Made by a program: the position numbers and the translations under genes. The notes under the pieces are model-generated. The model saw only the letters and a list, made by a program, of their open reading frames with translations, had not been told where the DNA came from and searched no databases. Below, one piece after another: positions 6,215 to 17,093 of a stretch of DNA of 64,000 nucleotides (within the stretch, counting starts at the first letter, position 1; every line of letters starts with the position of its first letter). Source of the DNA: RUG11551 sp045586185. GTDB lineage: Bacteria; Planctomycetota; Planctomycetia; Pirellulales; Thermoguttaceae. Location: the NCBI GenBank assembly GCA_045586185.1, contig JAZMZV010000274.1, positions 1 to 64,000 of the forward strand, written 5' to 3'.

Positions 6215-7453
6215 TTCCAGATTATTCCTCAGCGCAAACTCCTGTCTTGACAGAACGCCGGCGTCAAAGAGAATTTTGTCCGCCTGGGTTTCTCGCAAAC
6301 GGTCTCGAACCGCCAGACTGGGCGCGACGGGGTGAATTTCAATTTGACTTAGTACGTCGTGAGGCAACCGTCCGGCAGAGCAGGCGACGCGAATGGCGCG
6401 CTGAAAGAGCGTTACGTCTTCGCAGGACAGCTCGTGCTGAAGTCGTTGGAACATGCGGACGGCGGGACCTTCCGCAACCATCGTCGAGGCGTAGTTCGCG
6501 TTCGAGGCGTCGGATGTGAGCATGAATTCCGGCATGACAAGTCGGGCGGCGATAGCGCGCAGTTCTGCCTGCAAGACTGTTACATACCGCCCGGCGTCGA
6601 TGGCGGAGACGGGGAACTGGTAGTCGATTGTCGCGGATGCGTCGAGAATCGTGCCGGGTCCGTAACGGTTGAGCGCTGGACCGAATCCCGGCGCGGCGGC
6701 GTCGCGTTTGTCATTGACGAATTTATCCACCGCCGACTGACTGGCGCTTTGGTGTTTGCGAATAATAGCAATCGCAGACTGGATTTCCGCGACGATGGAC
6801 ATGTTCCGTAACAGTTTCTCCGCCCGATAGAGGTTTTTCCGAACGGGAAAAAACAGCGGCAGTCCGCGGGGAACAATCGAGTCGACGTTGGCTTTTCGGT
6901 GCTGAACCTGAGCGTAGGCAACGTACTGACCGTCAATCCAGTACCCGTTGATCGTCTCCGCGTCGAACTTGTCAAAGGAAATGCCCATGCGTTCGTTGGG
7001 AACGTTGAGCAATTGGTCTGGCGTTCTCACGCGTTCCGGGTCAACAAATCGCAGTCTTGTCATGCCGTCAGCGGTGGGAAAAAGACGAATAAAAACTTCG
7101 CCGTCACGATCCATGCGTCGAACGATTTCCTGCTGACGTCGATGCCAATGGTTCATTTCAAGGAACTCGTCAAGCCATGTTTCGACCTGTTCGATAACGC
7201 TGGGGTTGGGGTCAGAGTGTTTTTTGGGGCGAATGGTATACTGATGTCCGCAGCCGACCAGATAGTTGATTCGGTTTTCCAGCGCGTTGACGGCAAACTC
7301 GTTGTACAGCGACAGGTGTCGACAAATGGCGCGAACGGCGTCCAGGTCTTCTTCCCGTTCCAGAGGGGAAAGGGCGTAGTTGTCCGCTAACGCAACCCAG
7401 CGTTCGTTGTCGTCAAAAAAAGGCTCGTCGTGAGGAATGAAATTGTACGGCAT
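6203..7453 (-). CDS. Phage portal protein
   Basis: A 416-residue lambda-type portal. Typical marks: YNEFAVNALENRINYLVGCG near residue 60, a WLDEFLEMNHWHRRQQEIVR helix leading into a beta-core (DGEVFIRLFPTADGMTRLRF, then VDPERVRTPD), a QYVAYAQVQHRKANVDSIVP stretch, and the long helical C-terminal region with LQAELRAIAARLVMPEFMLT followed by DASNANYASTM. The portal dodecamer forms the DNA entry pore and head-tail connector and binds the terminase, whose gene lies directly upstream. The length is on the short side for the family (usually 450-550). Only the last two or three residues come from repeat element 9; the domain is complete. Confidence 0.9.
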   Translation of the reverse strand: MPYNFIPHDEPFFDDNERWVALADNYALSPLEREEDLDAVRAICRHLSLYNEFAVNALENRINYLVGCGHQYTIRPKKHSDPNPSVIEQVETWLDEFLEMNHWHRRQQEIVRRMDRDGEVFIRLFPTADGMTRLRFVDPERVRTPDQLLNVPNERMGISFDKFDAETINGYWIDGQYVAYAQVQHRKANVDSIVPRGLPLFFPVRKNLYRAEKLLRNMSIVAEIQSAIAIIRKHQSASQSAVDKFVNDKRDAAAPGFGPALNRYGPGTILDASATIDYQFPVSAIDAGRYVTVLQAELRAIAARLVMPEFMLTSDASNANYASTMVAEGPAVRMFQRLQHELSCEDVTLFQRAIRVACSAGRLPHDVLSQIEIHPVAPSLAVRDRLRETQADKILFDAGVLSRQEFALRNNLESST

Positions 7454-7488
7454 GATTAATGTATGTAACAGTAATGATATTGAGTTTG

Positions 7489-9078
7489 TTATACGGATAC
7501 GTTGAGCCGGTCGCCCAGCCCGTCGCCGCCTTTGTACGGCATGAGGTATTCTCCCGCCAGACGAACCGCCATTTCCAAGGCGTCGGGACCGTCGTCGTGA
7601 TCGCCCAGAGGGAACTGCTTGAGCTGTTCGACCAGCAGGCGCGTGTCGGGAGTGATGCGGAACCGAATTCGTTTGGCGGAAAACAGCGCGCCGAGGGTTC
7701 GGATTCGCGACTGCTTGTTCATCGTGTTTTTGATCCCAACCGGGTCGACGGGCAGCTTTTGAGCCTGAAATTCCCGAGCGAATCCGTCTGCAAGGAGCTG
7801 CTGGAATTGGTTTGTTTCGATTCCGAAAACGCTGGGGCGAAACGCTCGATACAGCTCAATCCCGTCGGAAATAATCGATTCAATCGGACGCCGCTTTAAA
7901 TCCGCCTGAACGTACAGCAGTCCGTCGCAGCCAACGGTCAGCATGACGAAGGCGGAATAGTCCCCGCGCTGAGCGTCAGCGCCTTTGCTGGGGTCAAGCG
8001 TCATGACTTTGATCTGATTTTGTAACGGCGCGTCTTCGTACCAGACGGAGTCGTCGAAGTAAGACTCCGGCCATTCGCACAGTTCCGGGTTCATGGGCGA
8101 ATTCTGTTTTTCCCTCTCGAAGGCGATGTGTCCTTCTTCCGCCCGCATTTTCATCAGGGTTAACAAATCCTCGTTTTCCCGCCAGACGACCTTTGCGCCT
8201 TCAAGCATTTCCGATTCGTGAACGCGATAAAACTCCTCCGCTTTTTGCTGACAGTCAGGCGATTCCATGTTGAGGTAAAGCTCTTCCCACTGCTCCCAAA
8301 GCGCCATGTTTTTCGGCCAGCGCATGATCGAGGAAAACGTTTGGCTGCTCCAGCCGGGGTTTCGCGTTAGTCGCAGCGCGATAGCGTCTGGATGTAACGC
8401 GGTCGACAGACACAGAAAATTCGTTCTGCTGTTGCCGGCTTTCATAACGGTTCCTTCAAACCAGGACAGCGACTTTTCTCTTGCGGCAGCGTTGAGAATG
8501 TGAGTGTCATTTTGCAAGTCGTCTGCAATAATCAGATCGGGTCGAATAGCGCCGTGACGACGTCCGCGAAGCTTTTGTCCCGTTCCGAAGGCTTCAAAGA
8601 CGCTGCCGTTGCCTAATGTAATCGTTGATTGAGTCCAGCGTTTTCCTCTCTTTGCAGCTTCGGGATAATCCTGTTTCAATCGATAGTTGGTTTCCAGTTC
8701 CTGTTTGACGTTGTTGAGGTGCGTTTGCGCCTGATGAAACGTATCGGACAGAATCCAAATGTATCTTGCTTTCCCTTCCAGCGCCATTCTCAGCGGAAAC
8801 GCCAGCGTTCCCAAGGTTGACTTCGCGCCGCCGCGCGGACCTAAAACGTTGAGCCGACGACCCGTTTGGACGGACATCTCGTCCAGCTTTTTGCCCAGCC
8901 ATTGGTGCATAATCGACGGCGGCAGAGCAAAGTGATCAGGAAGGTATTGTCGTCCCCATTCCAGCAGCGGTTGATTGCTCTCCGCCTTCCTCTCGCTTTG
9001 CCGCTTGAGTCGATGAGCGGCAATGAGTTTGCTTCTCAATTTGAGCGCCAGCAGGGAAAAGCAATAGTCAACGTCCAT
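7489..9078 (-). CDS. Terminase large subunit
   Basis: A 529-residue packaging motor. ATPase: Walker A GPRGGAKST at residues 80-88, Walker B LIIADD at 182-187, and a probable coupling motif near FLCLSTALHP. Nuclease: the first acidic residue Asp362 in VMTLDPSKGADAQRGDYSAF, Glu421 in FGIETNQFQQLL, and the last Asp cluster in DHDDGPDALEMA (495-503), all expected for the RNase H-like headful nuclease. It cuts concatemeric phage DNA and drives it into the prohead through the portal encoded next. The N-terminal 50 residues contain WGRQYLPDHFALPPSIMHQW, common in phage large subunits. No degradation is visible, so packaging could still work. The TerS gene is 28 bases upstream. Confidence 0.93.
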   Translation of the reverse strand: MDVDYCFSLLALKLRSKLIAAHRLKRQSERKAESNQPLLEWGRQYLPDHFALPPSIMHQWLGKKLDEMSVQTGRRLNVLGPRGGAKSTLGTLAFPLRMALEGKARYIWILSDTFHQAQTHLNNVKQELETNYRLKQDYPEAAKRGKRWTQSTITLGNGSVFEAFGTGQKLRGRRHGAIRPDLIIADDLQNDTHILNAAAREKSLSWFEGTVMKAGNSRTNFLCLSTALHPDAIALRLTRNPGWSSQTFSSIMRWPKNMALWEQWEELYLNMESPDCQQKAEEFYRVHESEMLEGAKVVWRENEDLLTLMKMRAEEGHIAFEREKQNSPMNPELCEWPESYFDDSVWYEDAPLQNQIKVMTLDPSKGADAQRGDYSAFVMLTVGCDGLLYVQADLKRRPIESIISDGIELYRAFRPSVFGIETNQFQQLLADGFAREFQAQKLPVDPVGIKNTMNKQSRIRTLGALFSAKRIRFRITPDTRLLVEQLKQFPLGDHDDGPDALEMAVRLAGEYLMPYKGGDGLGDRLNVSV

Positions 9079-9106
9079 CTGGAAGAGAATTCTGTAACGC
9101 TAAAAA

Positions 9107-9553
9107 TTATTTCTTATCGTCGTTGCCCAGCGCGGCAATTGTTTCCATGCGAATCACGTCGAGCTTTTTCAATAACCCTTTCCGCTGAACTGCGGCAGGA
9201 CATTCTTCAATCAGGAGTGTTACAATCCTGTTCAACAGCGTATCGAGCAATCCGGCGGGGATAACGTCCGGTTTCTTTTTGAGGAATTCCTGCGGCGATT
9301 TCCGTTCCAGCAACCAGGCGGACGCGCGCCAGTTCTTTTCCTGCTTGGCAGCGTTGAACATGTTTTTAATGGACTCGATTTCCAGGTTCGCTTCCGCCCG
9401 GCGCAGCTTTTCGGCGAAGTCAGGATTATTTTGCGCCAGTTCGTCAATCGCCTTTTGAGTGCAGTTTACATATCGCGCCGCCGTCCTTCTGGAACATCCT
9501 ACCGACAGCAGCGCCAGTATTTCTCGTTGTTTGATTTCTGAAATAGGTTTCAT
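9107..9553 (-). CDS. Terminase small subunit-like protein
   Basis: A 148-residue protein when started at the ATG at 9553 (MKPISEIKQREILALL); the ATG at 9580 would add a hydrophobic nine-residue leader with no obvious role. The N-terminus is a helix-turn-helix: REILALLSVGCSRRTAARYV followed by NCTQKAIDELAQ, then a NPDFAEKLRRAEANLEIESI helix, as in DNA-recognition domains of small terminases. The C-terminal half (LLDTLLNRIVTLLIEEC) is helical and could oligomerise. Small subunits recognise the packaging site and activate the large subunit. The assignment rests on fold pattern and location immediately before TerL; a non-terminase HTH protein is the alternative. Confidence 0.72.
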   Translation of the reverse strand: MKPISEIKQREILALLSVGCSRRTAARYVNCTQKAIDELAQNNPDFAEKLRRAEANLEIESIKNMFNAAKQEKNWRASAWLLERKSPQEFLKKKPDVIPAGLLDTLLNRIVTLLIEECPAAVQRKGLLKKLDVIRMETIAALGNDDKK

Positions 9554-9628
9554 GAATAGCAGAATTTGTATAGCTGTCAAACGCGCGATTTTGTTTGACA
9601 GAGTTATTTCAAAGATAATGCAGTCTTG

Positions 9629-10711
9629 TTATCCGACATACTCAAAGCTGACAACGGCTCTGCCCATTGAGGATTTGTACCCTTTGCAAAAGTTGTCGAT
9701 TCGTTTTGACCCCGTCTGTTTGACGCCGACAGCGCGCCAAAGGGGGCTATGCTTGCAATGACCAACCACGCAGGGGTGGCTGGCGGTGAGGTTGATTCGC
9801 GTTCCGGCGGATCGATAAATGTTGGCGACCGCTTCGGTCATTTTCATTCCGATTCCCAGCCCCTGATAGTCTGGAAGAACGACCAGACGCGTGAACCGTT
9901 TTCGATTCTTCTGACCGATCAGCGGCAAGACGGCGGCGAATCCGACGGGCTTGTCGTCCAGAATCGCCATGTACGAAATTGACATCGGGGACAGGCTTCC
10001 GCTTAAATAATGATGTTTCTTAAACAACTCCCAAGCCGAGTTTTTGCAACGAATGACATCGAACTTGATTGGCTCGCGCCGAAGACGCCTCCGTTCCAGC
10101 CGACCATCAGCCATGTCTAAAACCCAGTCCGCCTCGAGCCATTTTGCTGTGTCGTAATGACATGTAACAGCCAGAAATCGGCGTTTAATCAGACCGGATC
10201 GAATGTTCTTTGCCAGCGCAACGCAGGACGCCATCGCAACGGTGCGGTCGACGACCGACGTAAACTCGTCGAATACCAGCAAGGGCGTTTTCTCGTCTTT
10301 CGTCTCTCCCTGCGCCAGCGCGATTGCCAAGTCGCAGCGGAACTTCTCGCCGTTGGAGAGTATCGAATACGGCTTAATCCAGCTGGGCGGAGAACTGAAC
10401 CCGACCGTATTGAACAGACGGATGATTTCTTTGATCGGCATCTTCTCCGGGAAGGCGTCCAGAACCGACTGCGATTCCGGCCAGTTGAACCCAGTGAACA
10501 GCGAGTCGCCGTACACCCGCCGGGCAACGGAGCTTTTCCCGCTGCCCGACGGACCGACAATAAGCCCTATTTGCCAGTTTTCAGACAGCGTCGGCGGGTC
10601 GTCCAGTTCAAAGCGCTGCTGCGCCTTTTTCTGTAACGGGACGTCGAACATGCCCTCTATTTGATGAATCCGAAACGAGTCGTAAATCGGACATTCAAGC
10701 GTAAAATTCAT
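9629..10711 (-). CDS. ABC-type ATPase fused to GNAT acyltransferase
   Basis: A 360-residue two-domain protein. Residues 45-205 are a complete single ABC ATPase: Walker A GPSGSGKSS (53-61), signature LSNGE (118-122), Walker B LLVFDE with D-loop TSVVD (144-155), H-loop AVTCHYD (His185). Residues 220-360 are a GNAT acyltransferase: KKHHYLSGSL (231-240), central strands, and acyl-CoA loop RLVVLPDYQGLGIGMKM (275-291). There is no membrane segment, so this is not a transporter. GNAT-fold proteins in phages include Mom, which modifies adenine in DNA; ABC-type ATPases of the soluble kind handle DNA or complexes. A role in phage DNA modification or protection is an inference. It lies between ParB-like and TerS genes in the same operon. 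Confidence 0.8.
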   Translation of the reverse strand: MNFTLECPIYDSFRIHQIEGMFDVPLQKKAQQRFELDDPPTLSENWQIGLIVGPSGSGKSSVARRVYGDSLFTGFNWPESQSVLDAFPEKMPIKEIIRLFNTVGFSSPPSWIKPYSILSNGEKFRCDLAIALAQGETKDEKTPLLVFDEFTSVVDRTVAMASCVALAKNIRSGLIKRRFLAVTCHYDTAKWLEADWVLDMADGRLERRRLRREPIKFDVIRCKNSAWELFKKHHYLSGSLSPMSISYMAILDDKPVGFAAVLPLIGQKNRKRFTRLVVLPDYQGLGIGMKMTEAVANIYRSAGTRINLTASHPCVVGHCKHSPLWRAVGVKQTGSKRIDNFCKGYKSSMGRAVVSFEYVG

Positions 10712-10730
10712 GGATTGTTACGAATTCAAT

Positions 10731-11297
10731 TTACAAATTCAATAATTTACAGTTGAGACCTTCCTGCTGGAACCGTTCAAAGAGTTCTTTCTGCTCTTCT
10801 TCTCCGTTGCAGACGATAAGAATCTGAAACAGTTCCGGCACGGCGACTTCGTCCGGCGTTTTGAGTTCGTTCTCGAGCTCGTCTAACGGCTCGGCGTTGT
10901 TTTCCAGCATTGAATCGACCAGATTCCGAACGGCTTCGTTTTGCGTTTCGAGATTGGCGGTCAGTTCTCTGAGCAGATCCTCGTCCGTTCCCGCCATGGC
11001 GGAAAGCGGGTCCAGCAACGCCAGAAGTTTGTCCGCTTCCTTTTCGTCCAGGTCGACGACGAGAACCGGGACGTCCTGATCCGGGGTCGTTTCCGCTCTT
11101 AAATGCCCGTCGATGAGCATGTACTTCCCGTCGTCAGTTTTACGAGCCAACAGAGCGTCGGCATAGCCAATTTCCGCTAAAACTCCCTTGAGCGCGTCTT
11201 TCTGACTGTCTGGGTGAGTTCGCCAGTTTTTTGGGTTCGGTACGAGGTCTTTCGCCTTGACGTAAATGAGTTCTTTAATTCGATTTTTAATCTGCAT
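10731..11297 (-). CDS. ParB/sulfiredoxin-domain protein
   Basis: A 188-residue protein with the ParB-like N-terminal catalytic fold: LVPNPKNWRTHPDSQKDAL, then a GYADALLARKTDDGKYMLID stretch and DGHLRAE (Asp63-Gly-His65 onward), the family nucleotide/phosphate-binding motif. The middle (EKEADKLLALLDPLSAMAGT) is the conserved helix that follows in phage ParB-like proteins. A C-terminal extension (LFQILIVCNGEEEQKELFER) is beta-alpha in pattern. Phage members are CTP-using or nuclease-like proteins and are often next to terminase and DNA-modification genes. The start overlaps the end of the upstream protease gene by 11 bases, so the two are co-transcribed and probably coupled. Confidence 0.82.
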   Translation of the reverse strand: MQIKNRIKELIYVKAKDLVPNPKNWRTHPDSQKDALKGVLAEIGYADALLARKTDDGKYMLIDGHLRAETTPDQDVPVLVVDLDEKEADKLLALLDPLSAMAGTDEDLLRELTANLETQNEAVRNLVDSMLENNAEPLDELENELKTPDEVAVPELFQILIVCNGEEEQKELFERFQQEGLNCKLLNL

Positions 11298-12318
11298 GAT
11301 TATGTGACGCCGTTAAATTTGAAGAATTGCTTTCCGGTCTGTTGACGCAGACAGTCAAAACTCGTTTTATTACGAACAGCCAGACGATAACCGCCCACGG
11401 CAGGATGACGATAGTCCAGATTGCAATCCACGACAGCCAATCCCAAAAGCGGGACGCAGCGTCAGGTTCGTTATCAGGTTCATCTGGTTCATTCAATCCA
11501 AGACCTTCAAGAATTTCTTCTCCCAAGGACGGTTCAGGAAGCGTTTGTTCCGGTTTGGGGATTGTGGGAGGCGGAATTTTTGAAATCTGCTCTCGATCCG
11601 GTTCCGGTTTTCGTTCTGGAATTGCAGACTGCAAAAAGTAACGAATTCGTCCGATTTGAGAACCGTAGAGACAATCGTTGTCTGAACCCCACAGCGTTGC
11701 AACGAGTTCTCCGGACTGGTTGAACACTCCGCCGCCGGAATCGCCAAAGCGAACGGTTGCGCCTTTGCGGTCGTACATTGCCTGAAGCGTGTCGCGGGCG
11801 TCGGCTCCCTGAACCTGAACGTATCCTTTAACAGTGGCGACTGTTACTTTAAAAATCCCGGCAGGTCCGTATCCGGCGGCGTAAACCCGAGCGCCGGGCA
11901 GAGGAATGGTCGCTGTCAGCTTCACAGGAACAGCGCCAGACGGCAACGCGCCGGGAATCGACATGTCCAAAATGGCGAGGTCGTATTCTCTGTCAATTGC
12001 CAGCGGTTGCACGGGACGTCCAATTTGATTGGAGAACTGTACGGTTGCATGGTCGGTTTCTTTTTCAAACAGATGAGCGCACGTAAGCAAATACACTCGA
12101 TTCTGATAATAAATTAGCGTGCCGGAACCGTAACTGTTTGTTTTTGAGGAAGCGACGGCAACCCTGACAATCGACTGATTTATTTCGGACGGATAACAGG
12201 TTCCGCCGGAACAAATCACGCCCATTTGAATTACGCCGTAATCGGATTGAGCGCCATGGACGCTGACAGAATTCAGAAAAAACAATCCTGTAACGGCGAT
12301 AAGAAGAGTTCTGTTCAT
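11287..12318 (-). CDS. Exported trypsin-like serine protease with C-terminal anchor
   Basis: A 343-residue protein from the ATG at 12318 (MNRTLLIAVTGLFFLNSVSV, a good signal peptide ending near HGA); the upstream ATG at 12405 would hide it and is unlikely. A chymotrypsin-fold domain spans about 45-232, with His82 in LLTCAHLFE, Asp113 in REYDLAILDM and Ser194 in FGDSGGGVF. A Pro/Glu-rich linker (238-288) and one membrane helix (about 296-318) followed by a basic turn anchor it, with the protease outside the cytoplasm. Trypsin-like proteases are unusual in a phage packaging operon; it could process surface or envelope proteins, but this is a guess. The catalytic triad is complete. Confidence 0.85.
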   Translation of the reverse strand: MNRTLLIAVTGLFFLNSVSVHGAQSDYGVIQMGVICSGGTCYPSEINQSIVRVAVASSKTNSYGSGTLIYYQNRVYLLTCAHLFEKETDHATVQFSNQIGRPVQPLAIDREYDLAILDMSIPGALPSGAVPVKLTATIPLPGARVYAAGYGPAGIFKVTVATVKGYVQVQGADARDTLQAMYDRKGATVRFGDSGGGVFNQSGELVATLWGSDNDCLYGSQIGRIRYFLQSAIPERKPEPDREQISKIPPPTIPKPEQTLPEPSLGEEILEGLGLNEPDEPDNEPDAASRFWDWLSWIAIWTIVILPWAVIVWLFVIKRVLTVCVNRPESNSSNLTASHNHAD

Positions 12319-12362
12319 TAGAAAATGGCAAGGATTAAATTTGTGAAAAGCGAGATGGGTTA

Positions 12363-12420
12363 AATGAATAGCTATTGACAAATGGGCGATTGACAATGGG
12401 CGCAATGCGAGGACAAGGGA
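12363..12420. repeat. Weak heptamer-type repeat
   Basis: ATTGACA and AATGGGC units alternate, followed by GGGCGCAATGCG, which resembles the cores of other elements. No clear right arm is present. Possibly a decayed element between the regulator and protease genes. Confidence 0.35.
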
Positions 12421-12423
12421 CGC

Positions 12424-12906
12424 CTATCTACACGCAAATTCCTGCTCGTTCAATTCTCTTTGAGCGGCTTCGGCTTCTTTGCGGCGGTGAATGACTTCGT
12501 ATCGTTTTTGTTCAGCTGGACGCAGACAGAGAGTGTTGACAGATCTGCGGCGGCTGCGCAAGTCTTGTCCCATTGATTCCAGCAATTGAATTACGTCTGA
12601 TTCCGAATAAGATTCCGTTTGAACGGGACTCTCGCAAAGCTGATTGTATTGCTTGGTCAGACAGGCTTTACAGGGCAGGGCGCATAATGCGCCGCAGGTT
12701 GGACAGCGTCCGAAAACTGAGTGTTCTGTAACAGGCGCCTGAATTATTTTTGCAAGACGTTGGGCAATTGACGGTCTTCGTTGAGTAATCGCCATTATTC
12801 GTCTGACCGCTTTGCGGGACGAGCCGGTTTGCCGGCAAATTTCCGTTTCTGCCATCCCTGACTTCGTCAGTCTGACTATTTTCCTTTGGACTTCCGGAAG
12901 AAGCAT
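12424..12906 (-). CDS. HTH and zinc-finger protein, probable phage regulator
   Basis: A 160-residue protein from the ATG at 12906 (MLLPEVQRKIVRLTKSGMAE); an ATG 13 codons upstream (12945) is the alternative. Residues 5-38 form a resolvase/Hin-type helix-turn-helix (GMAETEICRQTGSSRKAVRR). A four-cysteine knuckle follows in GRCPTCGALCALPCKAC (Cys pairs CPTC and CKAC), probably a zinc site. The C-terminal part is basic and helical (RSRRRSVNTLCLRPAEQKRY). Similar HTH-knuckle proteins occur in planctomycete phage-like regions. Being the first gene of the minus-strand cassette, it may regulate it or serve as an alternative packaging initiator; the function is not established. Confidence 0.65.
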   Translation of the reverse strand: MLLPEVQRKIVRLTKSGMAETEICRQTGSSRKAVRRIMAITQRRPSIAQRLAKIIQAPVTEHSVFGRCPTCGALCALPCKACLTKQYNQLCESPVQTESYSESDVIQLLESMGQDLRSRRRSVNTLCLRPAEQKRYEVIHRRKEAEAAQRELNEQEFACR

Positions 12907-13142
12907 TCTTGATCTCCTTATCAATTGGTTTTGACAACCGGTCAACAGCTGCGTTTGCGTTCCATGTCAATTAAAACTGACTCTTGCTGTCGACTTGCTC
13001 ATAACGCGGAACAATATACCATGCAAGTGTTCTATTTGCAAGCAAAAAAGGATACAAAAATTTTAAAAATGTTAAAATAATTCTTGTTGAGAGTTTTATT
13101 TAAGCTGAAAACGAATAAAAGAGATCCAGGGAATTGTAACGT

Positions 13143-13784
13143 TCAGGAAACAAAAGAAACAACCGTTACAAGAATCAGAATTGCTGAAAGGGTAAACAAT
13201 ACAATCGAGAGCCAATTCCTCGAAACGGTCGTTTGATTCAATTCGGATTTCAAAAGGCGCTTGAGATTTCGCCAGCGATGACTGTTGGAATATTTTTTGT
13301 TGGAAACGAGCGTAACGTTGTTCAGACCGGAAACGCATTCCAGATGAAGATCCAATCCCAGTTGAGGCATGTATAAACTGTCGCCTGCCCACTGGGCGTT
13401 TTCGTCAAGACGACTGGCAACTCTTTCCAGAATCCCTTTCAGCGTTGATTTGTCAATGTTGTATACAATCAATCGCGGTCGGCTGTACAAAATAACCAGC
13501 ATGGTTATCAGGAAGTACAGAATTGCAAGAATAAGCCAGATGTACGTCCCGAATCGAATTGCCGCGTTGAGAGGGAAAAACATATTCATCGGTCCGACGA
13601 AAACCATTCCCGAAACCGCGGCGGACAATAACGCCATGTCTGCGTCGCCGGTGAGCAGAAACGGACGGCGCGAGGCGTGAATCATTCCCAATATCAGGAA
13701 ATAAACCGCAAGGGGAATTAGCGACAGGCTTACAACAAACGAATTCACGACGTTTATTGTACAATTCAGAACGCAGTTCGTCAA
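13143..13784 (-). CDS. Conserved membrane protein, unknown
   Basis: A 213-residue integral membrane protein. Hydrophobic segments: about 14-35 (SFVVSLSLIPLAVYFLILGM), about 50-70 (ALLSAAVSGMVFVGPMNMFF), 78-100 (TYIWLILAILYFLITMLVIL) and a C-terminal one near 190-210 (WLSIVLFTLSAILILVTVVS). Between helices 3 and 4 is a soluble domain of about 85 residues with VYNIDKSTLKGILERVASRL and WAGDSLYMPQLGLDLHLEC. This pattern is familiar from planctomycete hypothetical proteins, but no function is known to me. Codon use and position suggest a host gene marking the right border of the phage cassette. Confidence 0.7.
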   Translation of the reverse strand: MTNCVLNCTINVVNSFVVSLSLIPLAVYFLILGMIHASRRPFLLTGDADMALLSAAVSGMVFVGPMNMFFPLNAAIRFGTYIWLILAILYFLITMLVILYSRPRLIVYNIDKSTLKGILERVASRLDENAQWAGDSLYMPQLGLDLHLECVSGLNNVTLVSNKKYSNSHRWRNLKRLLKSELNQTTVSRNWLSIVLFTLSAILILVTVVSFVS

Positions 13785-13829
13785 GGGGCGGGGACAGTTT
13801 GGCTGGAAGTAAGGAGGGCGATATGAGAA

Positions 13830-13867
13830 GAATTATCAATTTGCAATTATCAATTAGCAATTATGCA
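13830..13867. repeat. Half heptamer array (AATTATC/AATTAGC)
   Basis: Five successive 7-base units of the AATTATC/AATTTGC/AATTAGC type without a visible core or matching right arm. Same word family as elements 2 and 6. Confidence 0.6.
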
Positions 13868-14051
13868 AGCAGCGTCTAACGCAGAATAAATGCTCAAATT
13901 ATTAAGTAAAAAATGGTTAAATTCAGCGCTAATTGGTTAAGGAAATTATATGGATGTCTTTATTTGGCGGTTTCTTAATTGAAAAATAGACGATATCTCC
14001 CGAATAACGCTTGTATTAAGTCGTTCTTAAGCATTTCTATTAATAATTAAT

Positions 14052-14079
14052 ATGGTATTTTAAAGATGGTATTTTAAAG
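14052..14079. repeat. 14-base perfect tandem repeat before ppdK
   Basis: ATGGTATTTTAAAG occurs twice head to tail in the AT-rich leader of ppdK, about 190 bases before the start codon. It may be a regulator binding site or a simple slippage product. Confidence 0.7.
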
Positions 14080-14269
14080 AAAACTTTCCCATAAAGGGGG
14101 GGGCTGGTTCTTGACGAAAAATTGAAGTTCGGTAAAATATATGAAATTTTATAGTTATTGGTAGACGAATTGGCTTATCGAAAGCGCGCCTAATGCTGAC
14201 GGAAGGTCAAGCAGTCTTTTTGTTTCACGTTTTTACGGCAGGCAAACCTGCCAAGAAGGGTATTCATCC

Positions 14270-16993
<2,724 letters not shown>

Positions 16994-17055
16994 TATTTGA
17001 CTAACCGCGCCGGGAACGCCTTGTTCCCGGTGTCGAATCAAAGTTGAATCACCCG

Positions 17056-17093
17056 CGCCGCCTGAAATCTCTCGATTTCAGGCGGCGTTTTTT
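17056..17093 (+). terminator. Rho-independent terminator of ppdK
   Basis: A 14-bp perfect stem CGCCGCCTGAAATC / GATTTCAGGCGGCG with a four-base loop followed by six T. The same stem sequence, shorter, is used at 17751. Confidence 0.92.

Larger units (their letters stand above)
13785..14269. other. Intergenic region upstream of ppdK
   Basis: 485 bases without a convincing gene. It holds a half heptamer array (13830-13867), an AT-rich stretch that probably carries the ppdK promoter, a perfect 14-base tandem repeat (14052-14079), an eight-G run (about 14096-14103) and a purine-rich AAGAAGGG shortly before the ppdK start codon, which may act as the ribosome site. No exact promoter could be fixed by eye. 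The phage-host boundary probably lies around here or at the neighbouring membrane protein gene, but no attachment repeat was found. Confidence 0.5.

Noticed and set aside
9629..10711. ABC-GNAT protein as an ABC transporter subunit
   Set aside because: No membrane helices in it or its neighbours; it belongs to a phage operon and is fused to an acyltransferase.
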